This document shows, in pieces, positions 36,872 through 46,118 of a stretch of 64,000 nt of DNA. Every line of letters begins with the position of its first letter. Position 1 is the stretch's first letter. The position numbers were made by a program, and so were the translations under genes. Origin of the DNA: UPXZ01 sp047974405 (GTDB lineage: Bacteria; Bacteroidota; Bacteroidia; Bacteroidales; Paludibacteraceae); the NCBI GenBank assembly GCA_047974405.1, contig JBKECI010000018.1, positions 116,726 to 180,725 of the forward strand, in the 5' to 3' direction. Below the pieces are notes generated by a model, which was not told where the DNA came from, ran no database searches, and saw nothing but the letters and a program-made list of their open reading frames with translations.

Positions 36872-37417
36872 TCATTTTATCCGATACTTGCAATCGGCTT
36901 TTCCTTTGGAAATATTATTTAACTTGGATTTGATAAGTTGCCTCCTGAGGGGATTGATGCGATCGGTAAACAAGTGTCCTTCCAAATGGTCAAATTCGTG
37001 TTGGATAACGCGGGCTTTGAATCCTTCAAACTCTTGCTGATGTTCGTTAAAATCTTCGTCCAAATAATTTATGACCACTTTTTCGGGACGTACTACGGTT
37101 TCGTTTATCCCGGGAACACTCAGGCATCCCTCATCGTACGTCGAGGTCTCTTCACTCTCTTCAATAATCTCGGGATTGATCATTATTGCTTTGAAATCGG
37201 CAATTTCGGGATCACTCTCCTTAAAAGGAGCTAAATCTATGACCAACAGGCGGATGGGAAGTCCTATTTGCGGAGCTGCCAGTCCTATCCCTTCTGCATG
37301 ACTCATTGTATCAAACATATTTTGAATCAATTCTTTCAGATTGGGATAATTTGAATCTATCGGTTCGGCTACTTTTCTGAGTACGGTATTTCCGTATGTA
37401 TATATTGGTAAAATCAT
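36872..37417 (-). CDS. def: Peptide deformylase
   Basis: Def removes the formyl group from new proteins. The 181-residue protein has all three motifs: GIGLAAPQ at 43-50, EGCLS at 96-100 with metal ligand Cys98, and HEFDH at 140-144 with the two metal-binding His and catalytic Glu141. I start it at the ATG at 37417 (MILPIYTYGN); a longer reading from 37453 adds twelve non-family residues. It lies downstream of ruvX on the same strand. Confidence 0.97.
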   Translation of the reverse strand: MILPIYTYGNTVLRKVAEPIDSNYPNLKELIQNMFDTMSHAEGIGLAAPQIGLPIRLLVIDLAPFKESDPEIADFKAIMINPEIIEESEETSTYDEGCLSVPGINETVVRPEKVVINYLDEDFNEHQQEFEGFKARVIQHEFDHLEGHLFTDRINPLRRQLIKSKLNNISKGKADCKYRIK

Positions 37418-37530
37418 AATGTGATTTTTCTGTTCCTTTACAAAAAAAAACAAAAATAAATTTGAATATATTATTTCTTGAAATTTGCTTATTTTTCCTC
37501 TCTTAACAGATTTTTTTTATGGCGCCTAAA

Positions 37531-37959
37531 CTAAGAGATAGGAGAGGAGCAGCAACTTTCTAAATAGGTTTGAAGAATAATTGTAGCGCTGATTTTATCA
37601 ACCAATGCCTTATTTTGTCTGTCTTTCTTTTTCAGACCACCCTCAATCATTGTCCTATGCGCCAAAACGGATGTAAAACGCTCATCAACATAAATAAGTT
37701 CGATATGTGGAAATTTCTTCTGAAGTCTGTCTGCGAATGGCTTTAAATATCGGGCGCTTTCAGAGTCTTCTCCATTCATTTTTAAAGGTTTGCCTATGAT
37801 AAATAAATCTACCGTTTCTTTAGCAATATACTTTTCTACAAAGGGTAAAACTTCATAGGTCGGGAGCGTTTCCAAACCATTGGCGCTAATTCTTAAAACA
37901 TCGGTAACAGCAAGCCCTGTGCGTTTTCGTCCAAAATCGAATGCCAAAATGCGTCCCAT
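37531..37959 (-). CDS. ruvX: Holliday junction resolvase-like protein RuvX (YqgF)
   Basis: YqgF/RuvX proteins have an RNase H-like fold and act in rRNA processing and possibly junction resolution. The 142-residue sequence starts MGRILAFDFGRKRTGLAVTD with the first catalytic Asp, has IIGKPLKMNGEDSESA in the middle, and YVDERFTSVLAHR with the second acidic residues. It precedes def on the same strand with 113 bases between, so they may share a transcript. Confidence 0.94.
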   Translation of the reverse strand: MGRILAFDFGRKRTGLAVTDVLRISANGLETLPTYEVLPFVEKYIAKETVDLFIIGKPLKMNGEDSESARYLKPFADRLQKKFPHIELIYVDERFTSVLAHRTMIEGGLKKKDRQNKALVDKISATIILQTYLESCCSSPIS

Positions 37960-37980
37960 AAATTATTTCGGTTAGGAGTG

Positions 37981-37988
37981 CAAAGATA
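37981..37988 (-). promoter_or_regulatory. Putative -7 box for ruvX
   Basis: TATCTTTG on the minus strand (CAAAGATA on plus) lies 21 bases before the ruvX ATG and matches TAnnTTTG. A TTGG about 17 nt further upstream is a weak -33. Confidence 0.55.
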
Positions 37989-38098
37989 ATAAAAAAAATA
38001 GTCCTCCAAGAAACCATACAAAATCATAAAATAGAGTTACGATAAATATCCAAGATGGAAAGATAACTATTATTCTTTTTAATTTGACCGAAAATATC

Positions 38099-38106
38099 TA
38101 TTTTTG
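38099..38106 (+). promoter_or_regulatory. Putative -7 box for the GSCFA gene
   Basis: TATTTTTG matches TAnnTTTG, 14 bases before the ATG at 38121. No clear -33 box. Confidence 0.5.
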
Positions 38107-38120
38107 TCAATCAAAATAAG

Positions 38121-39074
38121 ATGAACAATCAATTTTTTACAAAAATAAATATCCCGGAGTCATCCATCAAAATCGATTATCATGATCGGTTGATGACCCT
38201 CGGTTCCTGCTTTGCCGAAAACATAGGAAAAAAGTTGAACAATGCTTTTTTTCAAATAAAAATCAACCCTTTTGGTGTTTTGTACAACCCTTTTTCTATT
38301 ATAGATTCGATAGAAAAGATGTTAAGTGAAAGTTTTTATACGTATGATGAAATATTTGAAAATCAATCTTTATGGAGTAGTTTCTCGCATAGCTCCTTTT
38401 TTTCGGGTGTCACTAAAGAGGAGTGTTTCCAAAAAATAAATCAAAGTTTAGACAACGCTCGCCTCCAACTACAACAAACTACCGTTTTGCTGATAACTTT
38501 TGGCACCGCCCAAATTTATGAAGATATCCGAAGCGGGAGGGTTGTCGCCAACTGCCACAAATTTCCTTCCCGTTGTTTTACACATCGGAGGTTGAGTGTG
38601 GACGAAATAGTAAAAGCCTATAATGATGTATTGCCCGCATTGAAACAGCGTTTCCCTCAATTAAAAATAATATTTACCGTCAGCCCTATCCGTCATTGGA
38701 AAGATGGTGCGTTTGAAAATAATTTGAGCAAATCTACGTTGCTGCTTTCTATCAATCGTTTGGTAGAGGGGTGTCCTTTTGCCCACTACTTTCCCGCTTA
38801 CGAAATTCAAATGGATGAGTTGCGCGACTATCGTTTTTACAATCGGGATATGTTGCATCCGAATGAAATTGCCATAGGCTATATTTGGCAGCGGTTTTCC
38901 GAAACCTATTTTGAAGAAGAAACTGTTCAGATAAAAAAGATGGCAGAACAATTGTATGCCGACCTCAATCACCGTCCTTTGCATCCAACCTCCAAAGAGT
39001 ATCAACTTTTTTTACAAAGTATCGAAAAAAGAAAAATGGACATTACATCAAAATACCCTTTTTTGAAAATTTAG
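38121..39074 (+). CDS. GSCFA domain protein
   Basis: A 317-residue protein named for the motif LGSCFAENIG seen at about 27-36. GSCFA proteins are related to SGNH/GDSL esterases, and the motif carries the likely catalytic Ser; a second block, FYNRDMLHPNEIAIGYIWQRF, supplies the Asp/His-like end (DMLHPN). Function is not established; an esterase or acetyl-transferase role is plausible. There is no signal peptide. It converges with the threonine aldolase gene, whose stop codon overlaps its own stop at 39071-39074. Confidence 0.88.
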   Translation: MNNQFFTKINIPESSIKIDYHDRLMTLGSCFAENIGKKLNNAFFQIKINPFGVLYNPFSIIDSIEKMLSESFYTYDEIFENQSLWSSFSHSSFFSGVTKEECFQKINQSLDNARLQLQQTTVLLITFGTAQIYEDIRSGRVVANCHKFPSRCFTHRRLSVDEIVKAYNDVLPALKQRFPQLKIIFTVSPIRHWKDGAFENNLSKSTLLLSINRLVEGCPFAHYFPAYEIQMDELRDYRFYNRDMLHPNEIAIGYIWQRFSETYFEEETVQIKKMAEQLYADLNHRPLHPTSKEYQLFLQSIEKRKMDITSKYPFLKI

Positions 39075-40102
39075 AATTTCTTTTGGAGTGAACTTTTTAG
39101 TTTTTTAATAAATCCATTTACATCATCTTCGGTCGTATCAAACGAGCACATCCAACGCAACTCGCCTATTTCGGCATTCCAATCGTAAAACCGATATGTT
39201 TCCCGCAGAGGCTCAATGGCATGTTTAGGAATGATTACAAATACTGCGTTAGATTCAACTTTTTGTGTAACAGTTACTTCCGGTATTTCCAGAAGTTGAG
39301 AATGAAGTAGTTTCGCCATCGCATTTGCATGCATAGCCATCTTTATCCAAAGGTTATTTTCGAGCAAAGCAATAAATTGTGCTGCAATAAATCGGTTTTT
39401 AGAGAAAAGTTGCATTGATTGTTTTTGATAAAAGGAAGCGTTTTTTTTCAAATTTTCATTGAATATCAAAACAGCCTCTCCAAACATCAGTCCGTTTTTC
39501 GTCCCTCCAAAACTCATCACATCAATACCGCAATTGACGGTAGCCTCTTCAAGCGAAACACCCAAAAATGCTACAGCATTGGAAATTCTGGCGCCGTCCA
39601 CGTGTACATACATATCGTTTTTGTGAGCAAAACAGGTAAGCGATTTCAATTCTTCGAGGGTATAAACCGTCCCCAGTTCGGTACTCTGACTGATAGAGAC
39701 AACTTTAGGTTGCAAATGATGAACATTTCCTTTGTGTCGGAGTTCATTTTCAATGATTTTGGGCGTGAGCTTGCCATCTTGAGTGTGAAAAGAGACAAGA
39801 CCAGCTCCGCAATTTTGTCCGACGGCGCCACATTCATCAACATAAATATGCGCCGTGTCGGCACATAGTACAGATTGAAAGGGAAGAAGCATTGTTTTAA
39901 GCGCTACCACATTTGCTCCGGTGCCGTTAAAGGTAAATAATACATCCGTTTTTTCTCCCAATAGACTGATAAATAATTCTTTGGCGCGTATGGTGTACGC
40001 ATCGTCCCCATACGATGTTTCGTGTGCCTGATTGGCATCAAATATAGCTTGGAGTATATCGGGATGAATGCCTGAATAATTGTCGCTTGCAAATGATTTC
40101 AT
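39071..40102 (-). CDS. ltaE: Low-specificity threonine aldolase-type PLP enzyme
   Basis: This fold-type I PLP enzyme (343 aa) splits threonine or allo-threonine to glycine and acetaldehyde. The Schiff-base Lys is Lys202 in SFGGTKNGL, and Asp169/Arg172 in HVDGARISNA contact the cofactor. I start it at the ATG at 40102 (MKSFASDNYSGIHPDIL); the longer reading to 40195 adds 31 basic, non-family residues. It overlaps the convergent GSCFA gene by its stop codon. The identification is good; stereospecificity cannot be read. Confidence 0.92.
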   Translation of the reverse strand: MKSFASDNYSGIHPDILQAIFDANQAHETSYGDDAYTIRAKELFISLLGEKTDVLFTFNGTGANVVALKTMLLPFQSVLCADTAHIYVDECGAVGQNCGAGLVSFHTQDGKLTPKIIENELRHKGNVHHLQPKVVSISQSTELGTVYTLEELKSLTCFAHKNDMYVHVDGARISNAVAFLGVSLEEATVNCGIDVMSFGGTKNGLMFGEAVLIFNENLKKNASFYQKQSMQLFSKNRFIAAQFIALLENNLWIKMAMHANAMAKLLHSQLLEIPEVTVTQKVESNAVFVIIPKHAIEPLRETYRFYDWNAEIGELRWMCSFDTTEDDVNGFIKKLKSSLQKKF

Positions 40103-40458
40103 CAGCCTGTTTTTTATTTGTTTTCTAATAGGAATTAAAGCAAATTTTCTATGTAAATAATAGGAAATATAACTAAATATTGTCATATTTGCCATTTGTA
40201 AGACGAAGATACCATATTATTTTCGTATCCACTTGTCGAACGCCTAAAAATACTTATTTGTCATAAAAAAAAATAATATGGAGTCTAGAAGAAACAAATA
40301 GAGTTAAAAAAATGTTACATTTGCACTTCAAAATTTTATTGTATTCTTATCGTGTGCTCAATAGATATTGTTGATGTGTTTTTGATAGGGGAGGGAGGCT
40401 CAGGTTGATAATTTGCTGATGCAAGTTTTTTTTTAGCGTAAAAAAATATGAAAAAATA
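40103..40458. other. Intergenic region between ltaE and recJ
   Basis: These 356 bases are AT-rich and hold no supported gene. A TACATTTG box for recJ is at 40316-40323. The 135 bases after it, before recJ, show no clear hairpin or RNA family I recognise. Confidence 0.6.
40316..40323 (+). promoter_or_regulatory. Putative -7 box for recJ
   Basis: TACATTTG matches TAnnTTTG; it would give a leader of about 130 bases before the recJ ATG. No good -33 box. Confidence 0.4.
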
Positions 40459-42180
40459 ATGATAAATAAATGGATTTATTCGGAACTAACCGAAGAACAA
40501 ACTCAATTAAAAGAAAAATTAACCAATGAATTAAGTATCAGTCCTATTCTATCCAAATTGCTCTTACAGCGAGACATCAAAACATTTGATGAAGCTCGTG
40601 CGTTTTTTCGTCCAAGTTTGACAGATTTATACGATCCGTTTTTGATGGCAGATATGGATAAAGCCGTAAATCGTCTGACTGTTGCAATGCAAAACAACGA
40701 AAAAATTTTGGTATATGGCGATTATGATGTCGATGGTACAACTTCCGTTTCGCTGGTATATAAATATCTTTCTAAATTTTATTCCAATCTCGATTTTTAC
40801 ATTCCCGACAGATATACCGAAGGGTACGGCGTTTCGTACATCGGTATCGATTATGCTTTCGACAATAATTTTGGTCTAATCATTGCGTTGGACTGTGGCA
40901 TAAAAGCTGTAGAAAAGGTAAAATATGCGGCAGGCAAAGGGATTGACTTTATTATTTGCGACCACCACACCCCCGATATTGAGTTGCCCCCCGCTGTTGC
41001 CGTACTCGATCCCAAAAGAGATGATTGCAATTATCCGTACAAGCATTTGTCGGGATGTGGTGTCGGATTCAAATTGATGCAGGCATTTTCGCAGGCTAAT
41101 AATATAGAATTTAATCAACTCACACCACTTTTGGACTTGGTTGCTTTGAGTGTGGCATCGGATATTGTTCCTATCACAGGCGAAAACCGGATAATGACTT
41201 TTTATGGTTTGAGACAGCTCAACAGCAATCCAAGTATGGGCATAAAAGCGATAATTGATGTTTGCGGATTGAAAGATAGGGAGATTACGATCAGCGATAT
41301 TGTTTTTAAAATAGGACCAAGAATAAACGCTTCGGGAAGGATGAAACAGGGAAAAGAGGCTGTACAGTTGTTGGTCGCAAATAACTATGAAGATGCTTTC
41401 AAGAAAGGAAACACCATCAATATTTACAATAATGACCGCAAAGATTTAGATAAAAGCATTACCGACCAAGCATTGAATTTTATAAATTCAGATCCAATAT
41501 TCAAAACCCGAAAATCTATCGTAATCTATAACTCCGATTGGCACAAAGGGGTGATAGGAATTGTGGCATCGCGCTTGTCTGAGGAGTTTTACAAACCTAC
41601 CATTGTGCTAACGGAGTCCAATGGTTTTGCTTCCGGTTCCGCCCGTTCGGTATCTGGTTTTGATATTTACAAAGCGATAGAAACTTGTAGAGACCTCTTG
41701 GAAAACTTTGGAGGGCATATGTATGCGGCAGGACTGACACTCAAAATAGAGAATGTGGAAGAGTTTTCCCGCTGCTTTGAAAAAGCTGTTGCAGAGAGCA
41801 TTGCAGAGGGACAGACCTATCCACAGATAGATATTGACGCTGTGTTGCAGTTCAAAGATATTACCCCAAAGTTTATCCGCATATTGAAACAATTTGCTCC
41901 GTTTGGTCCCGGCAATATGAAACCGATTTTTGAATCGAAAAGAGTGTTTGACTATAACGATAGTAGTCGTTTGGTAGGCAAAGAGCAGGAGCACTTAAAG
42001 TTGGAACTGATTGATAATAGCAGTGAAAACGTTATGAGTGGCATTGCTTTCAAAATGTATGAATACAACGACCATCTCAAGGCTCTCAATCCTTTAGATA
42101 TTTGCTATACGCTTGATGAAAACACTTTTAACGGTACTACTACCACACAATTAACAATAAGGGATATCAAGAGGGTATAA
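40459..42180 (+). CDS. recJ: Single-stranded-DNA-specific exonuclease RecJ
   Basis: RecJ degrades single-stranded DNA 5' to 3' in recombination and mismatch or base repair. The 573-residue protein has DHH-family motifs: GDYDVDGTTS at 87-96, ALDCGI, CDHHTPD and the SGCGVGFK block, then the DHHA1 domain with GRMKQGKEAVQLL and the GGHMYAAGLTL motif. The length fits RecJ of Bacteroidota. It precedes tRNA-Phe by 269 bases. Confidence 0.96.
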   Translation: MINKWIYSELTEEQTQLKEKLTNELSISPILSKLLLQRDIKTFDEARAFFRPSLTDLYDPFLMADMDKAVNRLTVAMQNNEKILVYGDYDVDGTTSVSLVYKYLSKFYSNLDFYIPDRYTEGYGVSYIGIDYAFDNNFGLIIALDCGIKAVEKVKYAAGKGIDFIICDHHTPDIELPPAVAVLDPKRDDCNYPYKHLSGCGVGFKLMQAFSQANNIEFNQLTPLLDLVALSVASDIVPITGENRIMTFYGLRQLNSNPSMGIKAIIDVCGLKDREITISDIVFKIGPRINASGRMKQGKEAVQLLVANNYEDAFKKGNTINIYNNDRKDLDKSITDQALNFINSDPIFKTRKSIVIYNSDWHKGVIGIVASRLSEEFYKPTIVLTESNGFASGSARSVSGFDIYKAIETCRDLLENFGGHMYAAGLTLKIENVEEFSRCFEKAVAESIAEGQTYPQIDIDAVLQFKDITPKFIRILKQFAPFGPGNMKPIFESKRVFDYNDSSRLVGKEQEHLKLELIDNSSENVMSGIAFKMYEYNDHLKALNPLDICYTLDENTFNGTTTTQLTIRDIKRV

Positions 42181-42400
42181 AGAAAAAGCGTGTGAGTGAA
42201 AAATAAAAATAATTTATAATTTTACAATACCGTTTTTTGATGAAAAAATCTGATTACAAGAATTTTCAGACCCAAATATTAACTCGGATTAAATGTAGTA
42301 AACCTTCCGATAGAGAGTCAAAGTGTATTTTGTGTAGTGCCTCAAAGGGGCAATTAATCCCTTTTTCTATAAATTCGATTGAAATAAAACACAAAAAAAT

Positions 42401-42431
42401 TTTGAAAGTATAATATTTTGATATATCTTTG
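42401..42431 (+). promoter_or_regulatory. Promoter of tRNA-Phe
   Basis: TTTG (42401-42404), exactly 19 nt, TATCTTTG (42424-42431): full consensus. The tRNA begins 19 bases after the box. Confidence 0.85.
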
Positions 42432-42449
42432 CACTCGCAAAAGCAAAAT

Positions 42450-42522
42450 GGTACCATAGCTCAGTTGGTAGAGCAAAGGACTGAAAATCCTTGTGTCCCC
42501 GGTTCGATTCCTGGTGGTACCA
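42450..42522 (+). tRNA. tRNA-Phe (anticodon GAA)
   Basis: A complete 73-nt cloverleaf: acceptor GGTACCA/TGGTACC, D arm GCTC-AGTTGGTA-GAGC, anticodon arm AAGGA-CTGAAAA-TCCTT with anticodon GAA, T arm CCCGG-TTCGATT-CCTGG, discriminator A. CCA is not encoded (the next bases are CAC). It is a single gene with its own promoter and terminator. Confidence 0.97.
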
Positions 42523-43049
42523 CACTGAAAATTAAATGCAACTGATGATTAATTAGTTGCATTTTTTTTAATATAAATCGGAAAGGCGACTTCTTACAGA
42601 TTGTATTGAATTTGATGAGTTTGGCTATGTGGTTACTACCGATCGAAAAACGGCGTATAAAACAGCTGCTTGATGGCACAGAAAAACATACAAAAAGGTT
42701 TGTAGAATTGTTAGGTATCATTTTTTCTTTCCAAACGCCCTCTTGTTTTTGGGGAGGGGATTTGAAAAGAAAAAATAATTGAAGGAGATAGCAAAGATTT
42801 TCAATTTAAAGAGCCAATAAAATAAGAAATAGCAAGTGTCAAAATGAATGAAAAAGATATCTTAACTTTGAGATAAATCAGTCCAAAGTTTAGGGAGTAG
42901 CATAGTTGTTGTAAACACAAAACTACAAATAAAGTGCATAGGATGAAAATCTATTTTTTGTCCGTGTACTTTTAATTCTTATTTTTTATCAGACAATAGT
43001 GATTTGCAATAAGAAAAAAATTGGAAAACTAATAATCGATAACGTATTT
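42523..43049. other. Intergenic region after tRNA-Phe
   Basis: About 530 bases. The first 50 hold the tRNA terminator. The rest has no gene I can support: an open stretch of about 60 codons at roughly 42570-42780 (containing LLPIEKRRIKQLLDGTEKH) has no start in a sensible place and no family match that I know. No integrase or repeat of the tRNA 3' end is visible. Confidence 0.6.
42534..42569 (+). terminator. Intrinsic terminator of tRNA-Phe
   Basis: AAATGCAACT (42534-42543) pairs with AGTTGCATTT (42555-42564), loop 11 nt, followed by a T run to 42569. Confidence 0.85.
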
Positions 43050-44045
43050 ATGGACTTCTCTACAACTTTGGCAAACAAACAAAATCCTGATTATCTAAAA
43101 ATATTGGAATATGCCGTAAAAGCTCCTTCGGGACACAATACCCAGCCTTGGAAATTTGAAGTGTATGAAAGTTGCATTGATGTTTGTCCAGACCTGGACA
43201 AAGAATTGCCTATTGTAGATAAAAACCACAGAGAATTATACATCAGCATTGGGTGTGCGGTTGAAAATATTTGTATTGCGGCAGGTGAGTTGGGCTATCA
43301 ACACAAGACCAGTATTCTGGAGCAAGATAGCCTGTTTTTCATAAGAATAGAACTGAAAAAGTCTATGCCGGTGTCCAATCCATTATTCCTACAAATCGAC
43401 AAAAGACAAACCAATCGAAGTGTTTACCAATCGAAAATCATATCGACAGATACCCTTGCAATGCTCCAGGAAATAGAAAAGGACCGGCAAGTATCGTTTT
43501 GTCTTTACAAAAATGGAAATGAAACATTTTCGACACTTGCCGATTTTGTATATAAGGGAAACGAGCTTCAATACCGCAATCTTCAATTCAAAAACGAACT
43601 GCTCCATTGGATACGTTTTAATTCAAAACAAGTAGAAAAAAATAAAGATGGACTGGCGTACAATGTTTTGGGCATACCGTCTTTACCCGATTGGATGGCA
43701 AATCCTGTAGTGCGTACTTTTCTCAATCCAAAAGCTCAAAACAAATCGGAAAGAAAAAAAATCGAATCATCTTCTCATCTGGTGCTGTTTACGGTTAAGG
43801 ACAATACACCGGAACATTGGATTTTAGCAGGGCGAAGGTTGGAGCAATTTTTGTTGAAATGCACCGAATTAGGGGTGTCCGTAGCATTTTTAAACCAGCC
43901 TTGCGAGGTGAGTTCATTGGCAAAATCAATAGGAGAAAAACTGTATAATGGTAGAGGGTTTCCTGTGCTGTTGCTGAGAATAGGATATGCGACTCCTATG
44001 CCGTATTCGATACGTAAAGCATTAGACGACGTAATTATTAGATAG
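43050..44045 (+). CDS. Nitroreductase-like (Acg-type) protein
   Basis: A 331-residue protein of the nitroreductase superfamily, in the large divergent group that includes mycobacterial Acg. Visible markers are the N-terminal YAVKAPSGHNTQPWKFEV, where the Arg of typical nitroreductases is replaced, the RQTNRSVYQ segment, and the C-terminal HWILAGRRLEQFLLKCTELGVSVAFLNQP. Binding of FMN is likely; the substrate is unknown. I prefer the ATG at 43050 (MDFSTTLANKQNP) to an in-frame GTG at 42999. A cupin gene follows 158 bases later with a hairpin (44071-44087) between. Confidence 0.82.
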   Translation: MDFSTTLANKQNPDYLKILEYAVKAPSGHNTQPWKFEVYESCIDVCPDLDKELPIVDKNHRELYISIGCAVENICIAAGELGYQHKTSILEQDSLFFIRIELKKSMPVSNPLFLQIDKRQTNRSVYQSKIISTDTLAMLQEIEKDRQVSFCLYKNGNETFSTLADFVYKGNELQYRNLQFKNELLHWIRFNSKQVEKNKDGLAYNVLGIPSLPDWMANPVVRTFLNPKAQNKSERKKIESSSHLVLFTVKDNTPEHWILAGRRLEQFLLKCTELGVSVAFLNQPCEVSSLAKSIGEKLYNGRGFPVLLLRIGYATPMPYSIRKALDDVIIR

Positions 44046-44203
44046 AAAAGAGTCAAGCCTTTTATTTTTGCTATTTTCGGAAAATAGGGTAGTGATATCG
44101 TTTTTTTTTCCGACATTCTACTTGTTTGAGTTGTTGCTGCTGCTGAATTTTCCAAATGAATTTGACATTTTTTTTAGAAATAATAAAAATAATAAAAATT
44201 ATT

Positions 44204-44710
44204 ATGGCAACAATTCTAAAATCAGACCAAAGAGAGTTTCAGGAAAGTCCTAATAAAACAGATGGCTACAGAATATACACAGATGTGTTAAGGATTAAAA
44301 AAGGAATCAATCCCGAAAACTTACATTTTGATTTAAGGCAACTGAATCCTGGAGAATATTCGGCTCCCTATCATTTTCACAGGTATGCGGAGGAGCTTTT
44401 TATGATAATATCCGGCGCAGCAATGCTGAGGTCTTCTGATGGGTTAAGGGTTGTAAACCACGGTGATTTGATATTTTTTGAAAAAGGGAAAGAAGGGGCG
44501 CATCAGTTATATAATCACACCTCCGAAATTTGTGTTTTCTTGGACATAAGATCCTATATTGGATATGACATAGCGGAGTATCCCGATTCGGATAAAATAC
44601 TATTGGCTCCAATGTTTGAGATATTTGATAAAAATTGTCAAGTTGGATATTTTGATGGAGAGATGAATATTCGGGACAAATGGAAAGAACTTGAGGACAA
44701 AAACGGCTGA
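44204..44710 (+). CDS. Cupin domain protein
   Basis: A 168-residue single-domain cupin. The first motif is seen in PYHFHRYAEELFMIISG (His, His and Glu metal ligands) and the second in VNHGDLIFFEKGKEGAHQLYN (Gly-Asp and His). Proteins with this layout bind a metal and act as small isomerases, dioxygenases or sensors; the substrate is unknown. I use the ATG at 44204 (MATILKSDQREFQES); the upstream start at 44156 lies in a very A/T-rich leader. A TATTTTTG box at 44063-44070 could be its promoter. Confidence 0.82.
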   Translation: MATILKSDQREFQESPNKTDGYRIYTDVLRIKKGINPENLHFDLRQLNPGEYSAPYHFHRYAEELFMIISGAAMLRSSDGLRVVNHGDLIFFEKGKEGAHQLYNHTSEICVFLDIRSYIGYDIAEYPDSDKILLAPMFEIFDKNCQVGYFDGEMNIRDKWKELEDKNG

Positions 44711-44847
44711 CTATCACTTATTCGCTAATTTGTTCAAGATTATATTCAAATTTTTGTGTAAAATGCAGGTGTAGTATCTAAGGCAGAGGTCATTGTTACT
44801 GTCCACAAAGTAAGTGTGCGGTAAAATATTAGATGCTATATGTATAA

Positions 44848-44883
44848 CAAACGGTTTTGGAAAATAGGTTCCAAAACCGTTTG
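44848..44883. terminator. Perfect 15-bp hairpin between convergent genes
   Basis: CAAACGGTTTTGGAA (44848-44862) pairs perfectly with TTCCAAAACCGTTTG (44869-44883), loop 6 nt. It lies between the convergent cupin and DUF4861 genes, the place for a two-way terminator, but no long T run follows on either strand. Confidence 0.7.
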
Positions 44884-44910
44884 TAGTAGGTATATTTTTA
44901 TCCGTATCTT

Positions 44911-46047
44911 CTATTTCAACGTAACTGTCAACGGATTTCTTATCTTTTTGTTAAATTCTTGTAGATAGGTTTTCCAATCATCGAAATTGGAGAAACCTGC
45001 CTTGCTCCACCCGCCGCCGGTGTAGTAAACGTAATCTGCGCCAGATGGTACTTGTTGCAATCCGAGTATGTGTCCTTCTTTCAAAATAATTTCGGAAAAA
45101 GGTTGGGCGCTTGTTACCCCTTCGTAAATAACGCCGTTGACAGTGTCATTGGGTTCTGCATGGGCAAAGCAAGTATGGTCATCGGCCGTATAGGTTTGCT
45201 CCATTTTCAGGTCGTGTGTAACTATGCCGGCGGCAATTGTCAGTGGGCTGCCTGCATATTGATACTTCACGCACATTTTGTTGAGTTGGTTTCCTGCATC
45301 CAGCGAAATAATACGGGTTTCGGTAACTTCTGTTTTGTCTGCCATATAAGGGGCATAGTGCAATTTTACTTTGATACGGAGCGGTCCGTTGTCCAACACT
45401 TCATACGATGTAAAATTTTTACAATACCAAATTTTACCATTTACAAAAGGAGAGGCGGCTCCTGCTCCCAAAGTGGGTCCTACCTTATACATGTCCAATC
45501 CTTCGCCGTTGTCGTGGTGGTAACTTTGTTTCCCTGCCAAATCGTCGGCGTACCATCTGTCAATGACTAATTTGTCGGTACGTTTCGCCCACAAGTCTAT
45601 GCCGTTGCTTATTTCGCCAGTGGCTTGTAGTGCCGGTCCATATACGCGGAAAGCAATTTTGTCGTTTTCCCATGCAAAATCGTCTTTGCGCTCCGGTACT
45701 AACCTACCGTATGCTTTCGGCCCGAATTGAAGGGGAGTTCCTGTTTTGACAAAATAAGTAGATGTTCCGTTAGCCGGCACGTTTGCTTGAAATATAAGCA
45801 GTGAATCGGCAGTATCGGCGCCACTTGCAATCTGATAGGGTATTTGTTCGGATGATGAGTTCAATACCACCAACTTACGGTTCTCCTTCAGTTGGAGTTT
45901 CTCTTTTATCTGATTCCAAGGAATCTCTACCATCTCGTTCGCACGGTTCATGTCGGTCGGATTTTTTACCGATATTTCCACCTTTTTTGCCGATGTGCAG
46001 CTCAGTATCAGACTTGTCGAGAATATTAAAAAGAATATTTTTTTCAT
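44911..46047 (-). CDS. DUF4861 family lipoprotein
   Basis: A 378-residue protein with a lipoprotein signal (MKKIFFLIFSTSLILSC, Cys17 after Leu-Ser). DUF4861 proteins occur in polysaccharide-utilisation loci of Bacteroidota, frequently with enzymes for pectin or unsaturated uronic acids, and have a beta-rich fold; their reaction is not settled. Markers include SYHHDNGEGLDMYKVG and TYFVKTG. Here it is the last gene after kduI and kduD on the same strand (71 bases after kduD), which supports a role with pectin-derived oligosaccharides. It should be anchored on the outer or inner membrane facing the periplasm. Confidence 0.88.
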   Translation of the reverse strand: MKKIFFLIFSTSLILSCTSAKKVEISVKNPTDMNRANEMVEIPWNQIKEKLQLKENRKLVVLNSSSEQIPYQIASGADTADSLLIFQANVPANGTSTYFVKTGTPLQFGPKAYGRLVPERKDDFAWENDKIAFRVYGPALQATGEISNGIDLWAKRTDKLVIDRWYADDLAGKQSYHHDNGEGLDMYKVGPTLGAGAASPFVNGKIWYCKNFTSYEVLDNGPLRIKVKLHYAPYMADKTEVTETRIISLDAGNQLNKMCVKYQYAGSPLTIAAGIVTHDLKMEQTYTADDHTCFAHAEPNDTVNGVIYEGVTSAQPFSEIILKEGHILGLQQVPSGADYVYYTGGGWSKAGFSNFDDWKTYLQEFNKKIRNPLTVTLK

Positions 46048-46118
46048 ATCAAAAGGGTTTGTTTGCTTCGGAATAAAACGAACCTGACGATTCGATTTGT
46101 CCCGATGCTGTCATTTCT

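Noticed and set aside
42461..42721. Minus-strand 86-codon ORF ending in VVPPGIEPGTQGFSVLCSTN
   Set aside because: The C-terminal part is the antisense translation of tRNA-Phe, a well-known false ORF pattern.
42523..43049. Integrative element at tRNA-Phe
   Set aside because: No integrase gene and no repeat of the tRNA 3' end can be seen downstream.
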